Shown piece by piece: positions 52,743-61,512 of a DNA stretch of 64,000 bases. The notes under the pieces are model-generated. The model was not told where the DNA came from. It made no database searches and saw only the letters and a program-made list of their open reading frames with translations. Position 1 is the stretch's first letter. Every line of letters begins with the position of its first letter. The stretch comes from Aneurinibacillus soli. Its GTDB lineage: Bacteria > Bacillota > Bacilli > Aneurinibacillales > Aneurinibacillaceae. The position numbers were made by a program, and so were the translations under genes. The stretch covers positions 2,001,001 through 2,065,000 of the forward strand of contig NZ_AP017312.1 of NCBI RefSeq assembly GCF_002355375.1, in the 5' to 3' direction.

Positions 52743-53330
52743 GTGATTGTTATTCGTACATATGAAGAAATGACAAGCGGAGAAAAGCGAAGCCTTACCC
52801 TTTCCATTAAAAAATACGCCGATATATTTGTAGACCGGCATGGAAATAATGGATCCGGTTTTGCGAGTGAAGAGGCGCTTGTGGATGAGTTCTATAAAGG
52901 ATGGCTGGAAGAATCGCTGGCTTCCCATTATGCCTGGTGCGCGGAGAAGAAGGCAGGGGGCGGCTATGAGGTCAAAGGGTATCATGAACAGGATCAATTC
53001 GTAACGGAAGCAAAAGTAAAAATTCGCGGCATTCTTGCGGAAAAAATGGAGTTGGACAAGCTAGATACGAAAGAGGAGGCTTCTGCTGTAAAAGAAGAAG
53101 CAGAGCAACCGACAACTCGCAAGAAAGCAGACATGCTGACAGCAGTACATCTAGAGAAGCTCGTGCCAAATGCGGAGCGTAACGCAAAAAAGGTGGCACA
53201 GCGCAAGAAGGAAGGTAAGCTCGGACGTAATGATGCATGTCCGTGCGGCAGTGGCGACAAGTACAAAAACTGTTGTGAGAAGAAAGGCATTCGCTACAAG
53301 CGGATTCGCAATAAGTTTATTGCAACTTGA
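52743..53330 (+). CDS. SEC-C motif protein
   Basis: A 195-residue protein. The N-terminal 95 residues are helical and unassigned, the middle is Lys/Glu-rich, and the C-terminus has [18 protein letters not shown] (about 160-177), the SEC-C zinc-binding motif first seen in SecA. GTG at 52743 is chosen; AAGGAAG lies nine bases upstream. Small SEC-C proteins may bind SecB/SecA-like partners or ribosomes; the function here is unknown. Confidence 0.82.
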   Translation: MIVIRTYEEMTSGEKRSLTLSIKKYADIFVDRHGNNGSGFASEEALVDEFYKGWLEESLASHYAWCAEKKAGGGYEVKGYHEQDQFVTEAKVKIRGILAEKMELDKLDTKEEASAVKEEAEQPTTRKKADMLTAVHLEKLVPNAERNAKKVAQRKKEGKLGRNDACPCGSGDKYKNCCEKKGIRYKRIRNKFIAT

Positions 53331-53331
53331 C

Positions 53332-53376
53332 AAAAACCCGGAGCGTCCCGAAGAGGGCATGCTACCGGGTTTTTTG
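53332..53376 (+). terminator. Terminator after SEC-C gene
   Basis: AAAAACCCGG with CCGGGTTTTTT around a GC-rich loop. Confidence 0.85.
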
Positions 53377-53456
53377 TTCCTCGTTGGATTCTGGATTACA
53401 TTAGCAGCGAGGGAAACGGCGAAGCTGTCTTTCGTTCATGGTAGAGGATATGCCAA

Positions 53457-53538
53457 TTTGCATGAATTATGCACTTTCGAATAAAAAATATGAAAACAGT
53501 GGGGCAAGAGGGGGGATACAAGTGGCATCAAATTTGCT
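53457..53538 (+). promoter_or_regulatory. Sigma-54 (SigL) promoter with candidate upstream activator site
   Basis: TGGCATCAAATTTGCT at 53523-53538 fits the -24/-12 consensus TGGCAC-N5-TTGCW with GG and GC ten bases apart. About 50 bp upstream, TGCAT (53459) and ATGCA (53469) form a short inverted repeat that could be an enhancer-binding site. The permease gene starts 49 bp downstream. Confidence 0.7.
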
Positions 53539-53586
53539 TTTTAAAATAAATGTACAGAATTTTTAATTTTATATAAGGAGGATTGT

Positions 53587-55059
53587 ATGGATCATCATGG
53601 AGCGCACATTGATCGCGATGCGGAAGATTTGGCCCGACTTGGTTACAAGCAGGAGTTAAAACGCAATCTTACGTTTTTTTCTAACTTTGCGATCGCTTTT
53701 TCGTTTATTTCGGCCACAACAGGTATATTCGGCTTGTTTGGCAACGGTCTGTCAACCGGTGGACCGGCATTTATCTGGAGTTGGCCAGTTGTATTCATCG
53801 GGCAGCTGCTTGTGGCACTGACGATGGCAGAAGTTGCTTCTCATTATCCAATTGCCGGATCGATTTATCAATGGTGCAAGAATCTGGTCGGACCGTCGTA
53901 CGCGTGGTTTGCCGGATGGATTTACTTGGTTGCGCTTTTGGCAACGATTGCTGCTGTTGACTACGGGGGAGCGCCGTATGTTGCGCAGCTTCTCGGATGG
54001 GATGCGGGAAATACGAGTACATTGTTTGGCATTACGGTTGTAATGGTTGTACTGCACACATTGATCAATGCTTTTGGTGTAAAATTAACAGCTCTTATTA
54101 ATAACATTGGAATGGTAGCAGAAATTGCGGTGATGATTGTGCTGGCCACTGCGTTGTTTCTTGTCGGTGTACATCATCCAATCACATTTACACTCGAAAC
54201 GGCGGGAACAGCTGGGGATGGCAGTTATTTGCCTGTATTTCTGACCGCGATGCTCATGTCAACCTGGGTGCTGTTTGGGTTTGATTCTGCTGGCAGTCTC
54301 GCAGAAGAAGTAATTGACCCACGCCGCGTAGTTCCGAAGACCATTGTCTCTTCACTTGTGCTTACGTTTTTTGTTGGAGGTCTTGCTCTGCTGGCATTTG
54401 TGCTTGCCATTCCAGACCTTGATACAGCTATGCAGTCTAAGGTAGCGCTTTCGTACGTGCTGGAGAGCAATCTAGGACAGGGTGTGGCAAATGGGTTTAT
54501 TGTCCTGGCAGTGTTGGCGATTTTTGTCTGTGGGACTGCTGTACAGGCAACCGTTTCCCGTCTGTTATATTCATTTGGCCGCGATGAAAAAGTACCGTTT
54601 TCTTTCCTGTGGGTGAAAGTATCGCCCAAATATGAAACGCCCATTCCAGCTATTTTGTTTAGTGGGGCCTTTACCATTATCCTGACGATGTCAGCATCTG
54701 CTCTGACATACATCGTAAATATCTGCACGATTGGCATTTATTTATCCTACTTTAGTATTTCACTTGGAGCGCTCATCGCCCGCAAGAGGGGGTGGGACGG
54801 TACGGCTGCCCCGTGGAATCTTGGGAAATGGGGAAGAACTGTCAATGTGCTGTCGTCTATCTGGGGATTATTTGTAATTGGCAACCTCTGCTGGCCGCGT
54901 ACACCGGATGCTCCGTGGTATGTCAATTATGCCATGCCACTGCTCGTCGCTGTTGTGATGGCATTGGGCGGGTTGTATTATATGACGATTATCCGTCCAA
55001 AAGAGAAAGTAGCTGTATTTGAAGAAACCCTTTCTTCTGCAGAGCTGTCTGAATCGTAA
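53587..55059 (+). CDS. Amino acid permease (APC superfamily)
   Basis: A 490-residue, twelve-helix permease. The first helix has the APC signature SNFAIAFSFISATTGIFGLFG, and the loop LAEEVIDPRRVVPKTIVSS is typical of the amino acid/choline (ACT/GABA permease-like) group. AAGGAGGATTGT precedes the ATG. The sigma-54 promoter directly upstream recalls the SigL-dependent arginine, proline and branched-chain systems, suggesting use in nitrogen or carbon catabolism of an amino acid or amine. The regulator is not in this window. Substrate is not certain. Confidence 0.88.
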   Translation: MDHHGAHIDRDAEDLARLGYKQELKRNLTFFSNFAIAFSFISATTGIFGLFGNGLSTGGPAFIWSWPVVFIGQLLVALTMAEVASHYPIAGSIYQWCKNLVGPSYAWFAGWIYLVALLATIAAVDYGGAPYVAQLLGWDAGNTSTLFGITVVMVVLHTLINAFGVKLTALINNIGMVAEIAVMIVLATALFLVGVHHPITFTLETAGTAGDGSYLPVFLTAMLMSTWVLFGFDSAGSLAEEVIDPRRVVPKTIVSSLVLTFFVGGLALLAFVLAIPDLDTAMQSKVALSYVLESNLGQGVANGFIVLAVLAIFVCGTAVQATVSRLLYSFGRDEKVPFSFLWVKVSPKYETPIPAILFSGAFTIILTMSASALTYIVNICTIGIYLSYFSISLGALIARKRGWDGTAAPWNLGKWGRTVNVLSSIWGLFVIGNLCWPRTPDAPWYVNYAMPLLVAVVMALGGLYYMTIIRPKEKVAVFEETLSSAELSES

Positions 55060-55080
55060 TCGATTAAACCGTTACGTAAA

Positions 55081-55121
55081 AAGTAAGCAGGTGTCTTTCA
55101 TAGATGCCTGCTTACTTTTTT
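55081..55121 (+). terminator. Terminator after amino acid permease
   Basis: AAGTAAGCAGG with CCTGCTTACTT, then TTTTG. Confidence 0.88.
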
Positions 55122-55157
55122 GCTATGAATTCATAAAGGTGAGTTTTTTTTCGTAAT

Positions 55158-55393
55158 ATCGACAACGTTTGGTGGTGAGGGAGTAGGAGAAGGGAGGAGC
55201 CGTTCGCTAGGGTACGCTTGCAGGGAAGCGGCTACTGTCCGCTCCGGGAGCCCGACGAACTCGCCCGCAAAGGAAAGCCCACGATGTTGGTTCATCGAAG
55301 CATTGCGGGCAAAGGCCCGTTCGTCGTTCTCCCTTCGCTGAGTAGGCGCGTACAGGCGCTCTCTTACTCACCCCTCCCCACACAACGTTTCGA
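55158..55393 (+). repeat. Inverted-repeat element, P1 unit (copy F)
   Basis: Starts with ATCGACAACGTTTGGTGG and ends CACAACGTTTCG. Inner arms CGACGAACTCGCCCGCAAAG and TTGCGGGCAAAGGCCCG; the apex ACGATGTTGGTTCATCG closes a CGATG/CATCG stem. It carries AAAGCCCACG, the best match to the candidate IS110 guide. Confidence 0.9.
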
Positions 55394-55520
55394 TTTACAA
55401 AAAGACTCTCGCCGCTAGAATGGATTTGCTCAATAGCCACTGGCTTTTCGAAAGACGGCTTCCTTATTTTTTGACTGCATAGCAAAGCTCAACTTCTTGA
55501 TATTGCTTGATGGTGTTTAA

Positions 55521-55758
55521 CCAAAGTGTGCTAGGAGCGGGATCGGGTGGGGCAACGGAACGCCTGTACGCGACTCCCCAGCGGCAGGGGACAGGCGAAC
55601 GGGCTTTTGCCCACAATGCTTCGATGCAATCTCATCGCAGGCATGTTTTGTGGGCGAGTTCGTCTGGCACCTGGAGCGGACAGTCTCAACTTCTTCGTAA
55701 GCGTACCGAAGTGACGAGGCCCCACCCGATCCCGCTCCTCCACCACAACCACACATTG
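55521..55758 (+). repeat. Inverted-repeat element, P2 unit (copy F)
   Basis: Outer arms GGAGCGGGATCGGGTGGGGC and GCCCCACCCGATCCCGCTCC pair over 20 bp. Apex CGATGCAATCTCATCG keeps the CGATG/CATCG stem while the loop differs. The right end, CACATTGTCGATACC, is an inverted copy of the left end of P1 (ATATCGACAACGTTTGG), so the whole pair has terminal inverted repeats. Confidence 0.92.
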
Positions 55759-55992
55759 TCGATACCACGAAAAAAAAGCCAACGATAGACAACTCGTTGA
55801 CTCTCAACCATGCACAGATGTTTTGTGCTTAATTTTAAGTCTAGCAAATATAGAGTGTGATTCATACAGGAAAATGATACAAGATCAGTGTGGTTGTCTA
55901 TGCCTGACCAGTGTATAATTTTCAAAAAAAATAACGGGCATCTAGAATTATTAGAAAATATATACTAGAATAACAATTAAGAATTTTAAATA

Positions 55993-56010
55993 TGAATGAG
56001 TATTCATTCA
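55993..56010 (+). promoter_or_regulatory. FadR operator
   Basis: TGAATGAGTATTCATTCA is a near-perfect palindrome matching the Bacillus FadR (YsiA) site TGAATGAnTAnTCATTCA. It lies 20 bp before fadN. FadR represses beta-oxidation genes and is released by long-chain acyl-CoA. Confidence 0.9.
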
Positions 56011-56029
56011 ATAGTGAGGAGGCTCGTGT

Positions 56030-58435
56030 ATGGAGAGAGCCATTCGAAAAGCAGCTGTACTCGGCTCCGGTGTGATGGGGGCGGCCATTGCAGCACAGTT
56101 GGCGAATGCAGGGATTCAAACGTACTTGCTTGATATTGTGCCAACCGAACTAACGACACAGGAGAAAGCGCGCGGCTTATCGTTGAACGATGCCGCTGTG
56201 CGTAATCGTCTGGCGAACGAAGCGAAAGTAAGACTGCTTAAGACGAAGCCGGCTCCACTGTTCACAGCACGAAATGTCGAACTGATTGCGCCGGGAAATC
56301 TCGAAGACGATCTAGCTCGAATCGCAGAGGTAGACTGGGTTATTGAAGCGGTAGTGGAAAAGCTGGAAGTGAAGCAAGACTTATGGGCAAAAGTCGAAGC
56401 GTACTGGCATCCTGGCATGATTGTCAGTACGAATACATCCGGGGTTTCCATTAACCGGATGATAGAAGGACGCAGTGAAGCATTCCGCCAGTCTTTTCTG
56501 GGCACGCACTTTTTTAATCCACCGCGCTATATGAAGTTGCTTGAGATTATTCCGGGACGTGATACAGACGCTTCTGTAATCGCTTTTATGAAGTGGGTTG
56601 GTGAGCGTGTGTTGGGCAAAGGGGTTGTACTGGCTAAGGACACGCCAAATTTTATCGCAAACCGGATCGGAACGTATGGACTTATGGTAACGTTCGCAGA
56701 GATGATGAGGGACGGATGGACGATAGAAGAAGTAGATGCGATGACCGGAAAGGCAATTGGCCGTCCGAAAAGTGCCACGTTCCGCACGCTTGATATGGTC
56801 GGGCTTGATACGTTCGTCCATGTAGCAGGCAACGTATACAGCTCGGTATACAATGACACGGAAAAAGCGGCATTTCAGGTGCCGGAACTATTGCATACGA
56901 TGCTTGCAAATGGCTGGCTCGGTGACAAAAGCGGACAGGGCTTCTACAAAAAAACGAAAACAGCCACTGGCAAAGAGATTCTGGCGCTTGATTATACGAC
57001 ACAGACATATATGCCGCTCACAAAGCGTAAGTTTGTGGGCGTAGAGCAGGCGAAGGCGGCAGGTGGTCTGAAGAAACGAATCAAGGCGCTTGCATACAGT
57101 CCCACTAAAGAAGGGCAATTCGTCTGGAATGTACTGAAAGAGGTGCTGCTCTATTCAGCAGCAAAACTGCCAGAGATCGCCGATGATATTGTGAGTATTG
57201 ATAACGCAATGAAATGGGGCTTCAATTGGGAGCTGGGCCCGTTCGAGACGTGGGATGTGCTCGGTGTACCGCAGGCGATCGCACGGATGAAGCAGGAGGG
57301 CGACGTTATTCCGACCTGGGTGGAAGATATGCTTGCGTCCGGGAAAACGTCCTTTTATACGAAAGAGAGCGCAATACGGTACTATCAGACGCTTGCAGGC
57401 GAGCAGCAGGAGGAGGAGCGGGAGCGCGAACAGATGCAACTTGCTGCTTATAAGGAAAAAGCAAAGCCGATTCTTGCAAACCCCGGCGCAAGTCTGATTG
57501 ATATCGGTGATGGAGTGGCGTGCCTCGAGTTCCATTCTCCCAATAACGCGATTGGGTATGACATTGTGGATATGATGTTCAAGTCGATTGACGAAGTGGA
57601 GCAAAACTGGCGCGGGCTTGTCATTCACAATGAAGCGAAGAACTTCTGCGTCGGTGCTAACTTGATGCTGATCTTGAGCGAGGCACAGGATGACAACTGG
57701 GATGATATTAATTATCTTGTGAATCGCTTCCAGCAGGCATCGATGCGTATGAAATACGCGCAGCGTCCGATTGTTGCGGCTCCGTTCGGCATGACGCTTG
57801 GGGGCGGCACGGAAGTATGCCTGCCTGCTGCCCGTATTCAGGCGGCAGCGGAGACGTATATGGGGCTGGTGGAGGTTGGTGTTGGCGTCATTCCAGGAGG
57901 CGGCGGCACGAAGGAAGTGCTGCTTCGTATGACAAAAGCGGCGGATCAAGTCGATTCAAAAGTTGATCTTCAGCCGTTTGTGAACCGGGCATTTGAGACG
58001 ATTGCGCTGGCTAAAGTATCAACGAGCGGGGAAGAGGCACGCGATATCGGACTGTTGCGGGAGCGAGATGCGGTGTCGATCAATCGTGATCATCTGCTGT
58101 ATGACGCCAAGCAGGCGGTACTTGCCCTTGATCTGGCGGGATATACAGCACCTCTTGCGGAAGAAGTCCGCGTTGTCGGTGCTGATGGCAAGGCGGTGCT
58201 CAAGCTTGGTGCGTATGGCATGTACCAGGGCGGTTACATCAGTCAGCATGACTTGAAGATTGCAGGCAAGCTTGCTCATGTATTAGCAGGTGGCGATGTG
58301 AATCGCAGTACGTATGTAAGTGAGCAGTATTTGCTCGATCTGGAACGGGAAGCTTTTTTAAGCTTGTGCGGTGAACCGAAATCACAGGAACGAATGATTC
58401 ACATGCTGACAAAAGGCAAGCCACTACGCAATTAG
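56030..58435 (+). CDS. fadN: FadN: 3-hydroxyacyl-CoA dehydrogenase / enoyl-CoA hydratase
   Basis: An 801-residue two-domain enzyme. The N-terminal NAD-binding domain starts with AAVLGSGVMGAAIAAQLANA (about 7-26) and the catalytic His160 is in GTHFFNPPRY; the dehydrogenase C-domain runs to about 450. A crotonase domain follows (about 480-700; VIHNEAKNFCVGANL and GGGTEVCLPAARIQAAAETYMGL). It carries out the hydration and oxidation steps of fatty-acid beta-oxidation. It is first of a four-gene operon under the FadR site. GTGAGGAGG precedes the ATG. Confidence 0.95.
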   Translation: MERAIRKAAVLGSGVMGAAIAAQLANAGIQTYLLDIVPTELTTQEKARGLSLNDAAVRNRLANEAKVRLLKTKPAPLFTARNVELIAPGNLEDDLARIAEVDWVIEAVVEKLEVKQDLWAKVEAYWHPGMIVSTNTSGVSINRMIEGRSEAFRQSFLGTHFFNPPRYMKLLEIIPGRDTDASVIAFMKWVGERVLGKGVVLAKDTPNFIANRIGTYGLMVTFAEMMRDGWTIEEVDAMTGKAIGRPKSATFRTLDMVGLDTFVHVAGNVYSSVYNDTEKAAFQVPELLHTMLANGWLGDKSGQGFYKKTKTATGKEILALDYTTQTYMPLTKRKFVGVEQAKAAGGLKKRIKALAYSPTKEGQFVWNVLKEVLLYSAAKLPEIADDIVSIDNAMKWGFNWELGPFETWDVLGVPQAIARMKQEGDVIPTWVEDMLASGKTSFYTKESAIRYYQTLAGEQQEEEREREQMQLAAYKEKAKPILANPGASLIDIGDGVACLEFHSPNNAIGYDIVDMMFKSIDEVEQNWRGLVIHNEAKNFCVGANLMLILSEAQDDNWDDINYLVNRFQQASMRMKYAQRPIVAAPFGMTLGGGTEVCLPAARIQAAAETYMGLVEVGVGVIPGGGGTKEVLLRMTKAADQVDSKVDLQPFVNRAFETIALAKVSTSGEEARDIGLLRERDAVSINRDHLLYDAKQAVLALDLAGYTAPLAEEVRVVGADGKAVLKLGAYGMYQGGYISQHDLKIAGKLAHVLAGGDVNRSTYVSEQYLLDLEREAFLSLCGEPKSQERMIHMLTKGKPLRN

Positions 58436-58450
58436 AAAGGAGTGGACGTT

Positions 58451-59632
58451 ATGAGAGAAGCAGTACTGGTGGCAGCTGCGCGTACAGCTGTAGGGAAGGC
58501 CCCTAAAGGCGCTCTGCGCCATACGCGCCCGGAAGATCTGGGGGCCGCAGTTATTACAGAAGTGATTAAGCGTGCTCCGGGTCTTGCGCCGGAGATGCTT
58601 GACGATGTCATTATCGGCTGTGCGATGCCGGAGGGGGAGCAGGGGTTTAATATGGCACGCATCATCTCAGTGTATGCCGGACTGCCGACCACGGTGCCGG
58701 GTTTTACGATTAATCGCTTCTGTTCATCTGGATTACAGTCGATTGCGATTGCGGCGGAGAAAATTATGTGTGGATTTGCGGATGTTGTGCTGGCAGGTGG
58801 TGTCGAAAGCATGAGTTATGTACCGATGGTCGGCAATAAACCATCTCCACATCCAGACATTGTGGACTTGTATCCGGACGTATATATATCAATGGGGCAT
58901 ACGGCTGAAAATGTCGCGGCACGCTTTGAAGTCAGTCGGGAGGAGCAGGACCGCTTTGCGTTCGAGAGTCACCGCAAAGCGGCGGCAGCTATTGCAGCAG
59001 GCAAATTCAAGGACGAGATCGTTCCACTGACTATTAAAGAAAAGCATCTGGATGATAGAGGTAAGCTCCATATTACTGAAAAAGTATTTGATACAGATGA
59101 AGGCGTGCGTCCTGAAACAACAACAGAAGGGCTCTCCCGCCTGAAATCACCATTTCGTGTCGGCGGCAGTGTTACGGCGGGTAATTCGTCGCAGACAAGC
59201 GATGGGGCAGCTGCGGTTATCGTCATGTCGCGGGAGAAGGCGAATGAGCTTGGGTTGAAACCGCTGGCGATTTTCCGGTCGTTCGTAGTCGGCGGGGTCG
59301 ATCCGGATGTAATGGGAATCGGTCCGGTAGTCGCGATTCCGAAGGCGTTGAAACTTGCAAGTATTACCCAAGACGATGTGGACTTGTTTGAAATTAATGA
59401 AGCATTTGCGTCCCAGGCGGCGTACGTCGTGCGCCATCTTGGTATCGACCCGGATAAGGTAAATGTAAACGGCGGCGCGATCGCACTCGGGCATCCGCTG
59501 GGCTGCTCAGGAGCGAAGCTAACGGTTACCTTACTGCACGAAGCAGCACGGCGCGGGGCGCGTTATGGAGTCGTGTCGATGTGCATCGGCGGCGGTCAGG
59601 GGGCAGCGGGTGTGTTTGAATTTGTGAAGTAA
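58451..59632 (+). CDS. fadA: FadA: acetyl-CoA C-acyltransferase (thiolase)
   Basis: A 393-residue thiolase with Cys91 (NRFCSSGLQ) as acylated nucleophile, His in [13 protein letters not shown] (about 347-358) and the C-terminal Cys in SMCIGGGQG. It makes the chain-shortening cleavage of 3-ketoacyl-CoA. ATG at 58451 follows AAAGGAGTGG; an in-frame GTG three codons earlier overlaps that site. It is 15 bp after fadN. Confidence 0.95.
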   Translation: MREAVLVAAARTAVGKAPKGALRHTRPEDLGAAVITEVIKRAPGLAPEMLDDVIIGCAMPEGEQGFNMARIISVYAGLPTTVPGFTINRFCSSGLQSIAIAAEKIMCGFADVVLAGGVESMSYVPMVGNKPSPHPDIVDLYPDVYISMGHTAENVAARFEVSREEQDRFAFESHRKAAAAIAAGKFKDEIVPLTIKEKHLDDRGKLHITEKVFDTDEGVRPETTTEGLSRLKSPFRVGGSVTAGNSSQTSDGAAAVIVMSREKANELGLKPLAIFRSFVVGGVDPDVMGIGPVVAIPKALKLASITQDDVDLFEINEAFASQAAYVVRHLGIDPDKVNVNGGAIALGHPLGCSGAKLTVTLLHEAARRGARYGVVSMCIGGGQGAAGVFEFVK

Positions 59633-59660
59633 CTTTTGATTACGATAAAGGAGGATTATC

Positions 59661-61457
59661 ATGAGCGTACAGCATACCATTCCAAAAGGCGGTCAGTTTA
59701 TTCTTGAGGAGGTAGATTTTCAGTCTGTGTTCACACCGGAAGATCTGAATGATGAGCAGAAAATGATTGCGCGTATGACGCGCGACTTCATTGAAGGCGA
59801 AGTGGAACCGCACGCAGAAGAGATCGAGAAGCTTAATTATGAATTGACAGTGAAGCTGCTCAGGCAGGCGGGCGAGCTCGGTCTGCTTGGAGCGGATGTC
59901 CCGGAAGCGTATGGTGGTGCGGCGCTTGATAAGATTAGTTCGAGTCTCATTGGGGAAAGCATGGTGCGCGGTGGCTCGTTTGCCTTAAGTCATGGGGCAC
60001 ACGTTGGCATTGGTACATTGCCCATCGTATTTTTTGGCACGCCGGAACAGAAGGCACAGTATTTGCCGGCATTGACAACCGGAGAAAAAGTGGCGGCCTA
60101 TTGTCTGACCGAACCATCTTCCGGCTCTGATGCACTCGGTGCGAAGACGACAGCCATTCTGAATCTAGAGGGTACTCATTACATTTTGAATGGTACGAAG
60201 CAGTACATTACGAACGCCGGATTTGCTGATGTATTCATCGTGTATGCAAAAATCGACGGCGAGAAGTTTACCGCCTTTATCGTAGAAAAAGAGTTTTCGG
60301 GGGTGAGCACCGGACCGGAAGAGAAGAAAATGGGGATCAAAGGTTCATCTACCTGCCCGCTCATTCTCGAAGATGTGGCGGTGCCAGTGGAAAATGTCCT
60401 TGGTGAGATCGGGAAGGGGCATCAGATCGCCTTTAATATTTTGAACGTTGGGCGCTATAAGCTTGGCGTTGGTGCAGTCGGCACGTCCAAATGGGCGATT
60501 GAGCTAGCTGTGAAATATGCGAAAGAGCGCAAACAATTCAATACGCCGATCATCAACTTTCCGCTCCTGCGTAATAAAGTGGCAGATATGACGATTCGTA
60601 CGTATGTAAACGAAAGCATGGTCTACCGCACCGGTGGGTACCTCGACTGTGCAACTGCAAACTTGAACTTGGAGACGTATGCGGCGGCGGAAGCAGCAAA
60701 GGCAATCGAAGAGCATGCGATCGAACATTCGATTGTCAAAGTGTTTGCATCGGAGGCACTTGATTTTGTAGCAGATGAAGGTGTGCAGATGCACGGTGGC
60801 TATGGTTATATTGCTGAGTACAAGATCGAGCAGATTTACCGTGACTCCCGGATTAATCGTATTTTTGAAGGGACGAACGAGATCAACCGACTGCTCATTC
60901 CAGACACTCTGTTGAAACGTGCGATGCAAGGTCGACTCCCGCTGATGGCAAAGCTGCAACAATTACAGAAGGAGTTAGCTGGCTATATGCCGCCACTTGA
61001 TCTGAGTGAGACATCCGGACTTCTTGAAGCGGAAACAAGTATGCTTGCGTCTGCTAAGAAAATCTTCCTCATGGTTGGCGGAGCAGCTGTGCAGAAATAT
61101 ATGCAGAAAATTGAGGGCGAACAGGAGATTCTTGAGAATCTGTCTAATCTGCTGATTACGATTTACGCGCTGGAATCAGCCTTGCTCCGCGCGAAAAAGA
61201 CGGCTGTAAATCGCGGGGAAGCAGCAGCGCGTATGCAGGTTCAGATGACGCAGGCGTACTTCCGCGATGTATGGAGTGATCTCGAAGCATGGACGAAAGA
61301 AACGTTGCTTGCGGTGAGTGAAGGCGATACGCTGCGCACTCAGCTCTCGATCCTCAAAAAATTGCTGCGCATGCCACCGGTAAATACGATTGCGCTTAAA
61401 CGTAGCATTGCAGCACGCATCGTGGAGGTCGAACAGTATACGGCGGGAGTGAAGTAG
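59661..61457 (+). CDS. fadE: FadE: acyl-CoA dehydrogenase
   Basis: A 598-residue FAD enzyme. The core (about 30-420) has AYCLTEPSSGSDA and QMHGGYGYIAEYKIEQIYRD then RINRIFEGTNEINR with the catalytic Glu; about 170 further residues form a C-terminal helical extension, as in the B. subtilis FadE type. It makes the first oxidation of acyl-CoA. AAAGGAGGATTATC precedes the ATG. It is 28 bp after fadA in the FadR-controlled operon. Confidence 0.94.
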   Translation: MSVQHTIPKGGQFILEEVDFQSVFTPEDLNDEQKMIARMTRDFIEGEVEPHAEEIEKLNYELTVKLLRQAGELGLLGADVPEAYGGAALDKISSSLIGESMVRGGSFALSHGAHVGIGTLPIVFFGTPEQKAQYLPALTTGEKVAAYCLTEPSSGSDALGAKTTAILNLEGTHYILNGTKQYITNAGFADVFIVYAKIDGEKFTAFIVEKEFSGVSTGPEEKKMGIKGSSTCPLILEDVAVPVENVLGEIGKGHQIAFNILNVGRYKLGVGAVGTSKWAIELAVKYAKERKQFNTPIINFPLLRNKVADMTIRTYVNESMVYRTGGYLDCATANLNLETYAAAEAAKAIEEHAIEHSIVKVFASEALDFVADEGVQMHGGYGYIAEYKIEQIYRDSRINRIFEGTNEINRLLIPDTLLKRAMQGRLPLMAKLQQLQKELAGYMPPLDLSETSGLLEAETSMLASAKKIFLMVGGAAVQKYMQKIEGEQEILENLSNLLITIYALESALLRAKKTAVNRGEAAARMQVQMTQAYFRDVWSDLEAWTKETLLAVSEGDTLRTQLSILKKLLRMPPVNTIALKRSIAARIVEVEQYTAGVK

Positions 61458-61512
61458 GTGGGCTGGCAGACCATGAACGTTTTCTGTGAAAATGGACGAG
61501 GGGGTATGCACG

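Noticed and set aside
57155-57949. 264-codon minus-strand frame opposite fadN
   Set aside because: Antisense shadow of a conserved gene; no domain and no ribosome site.
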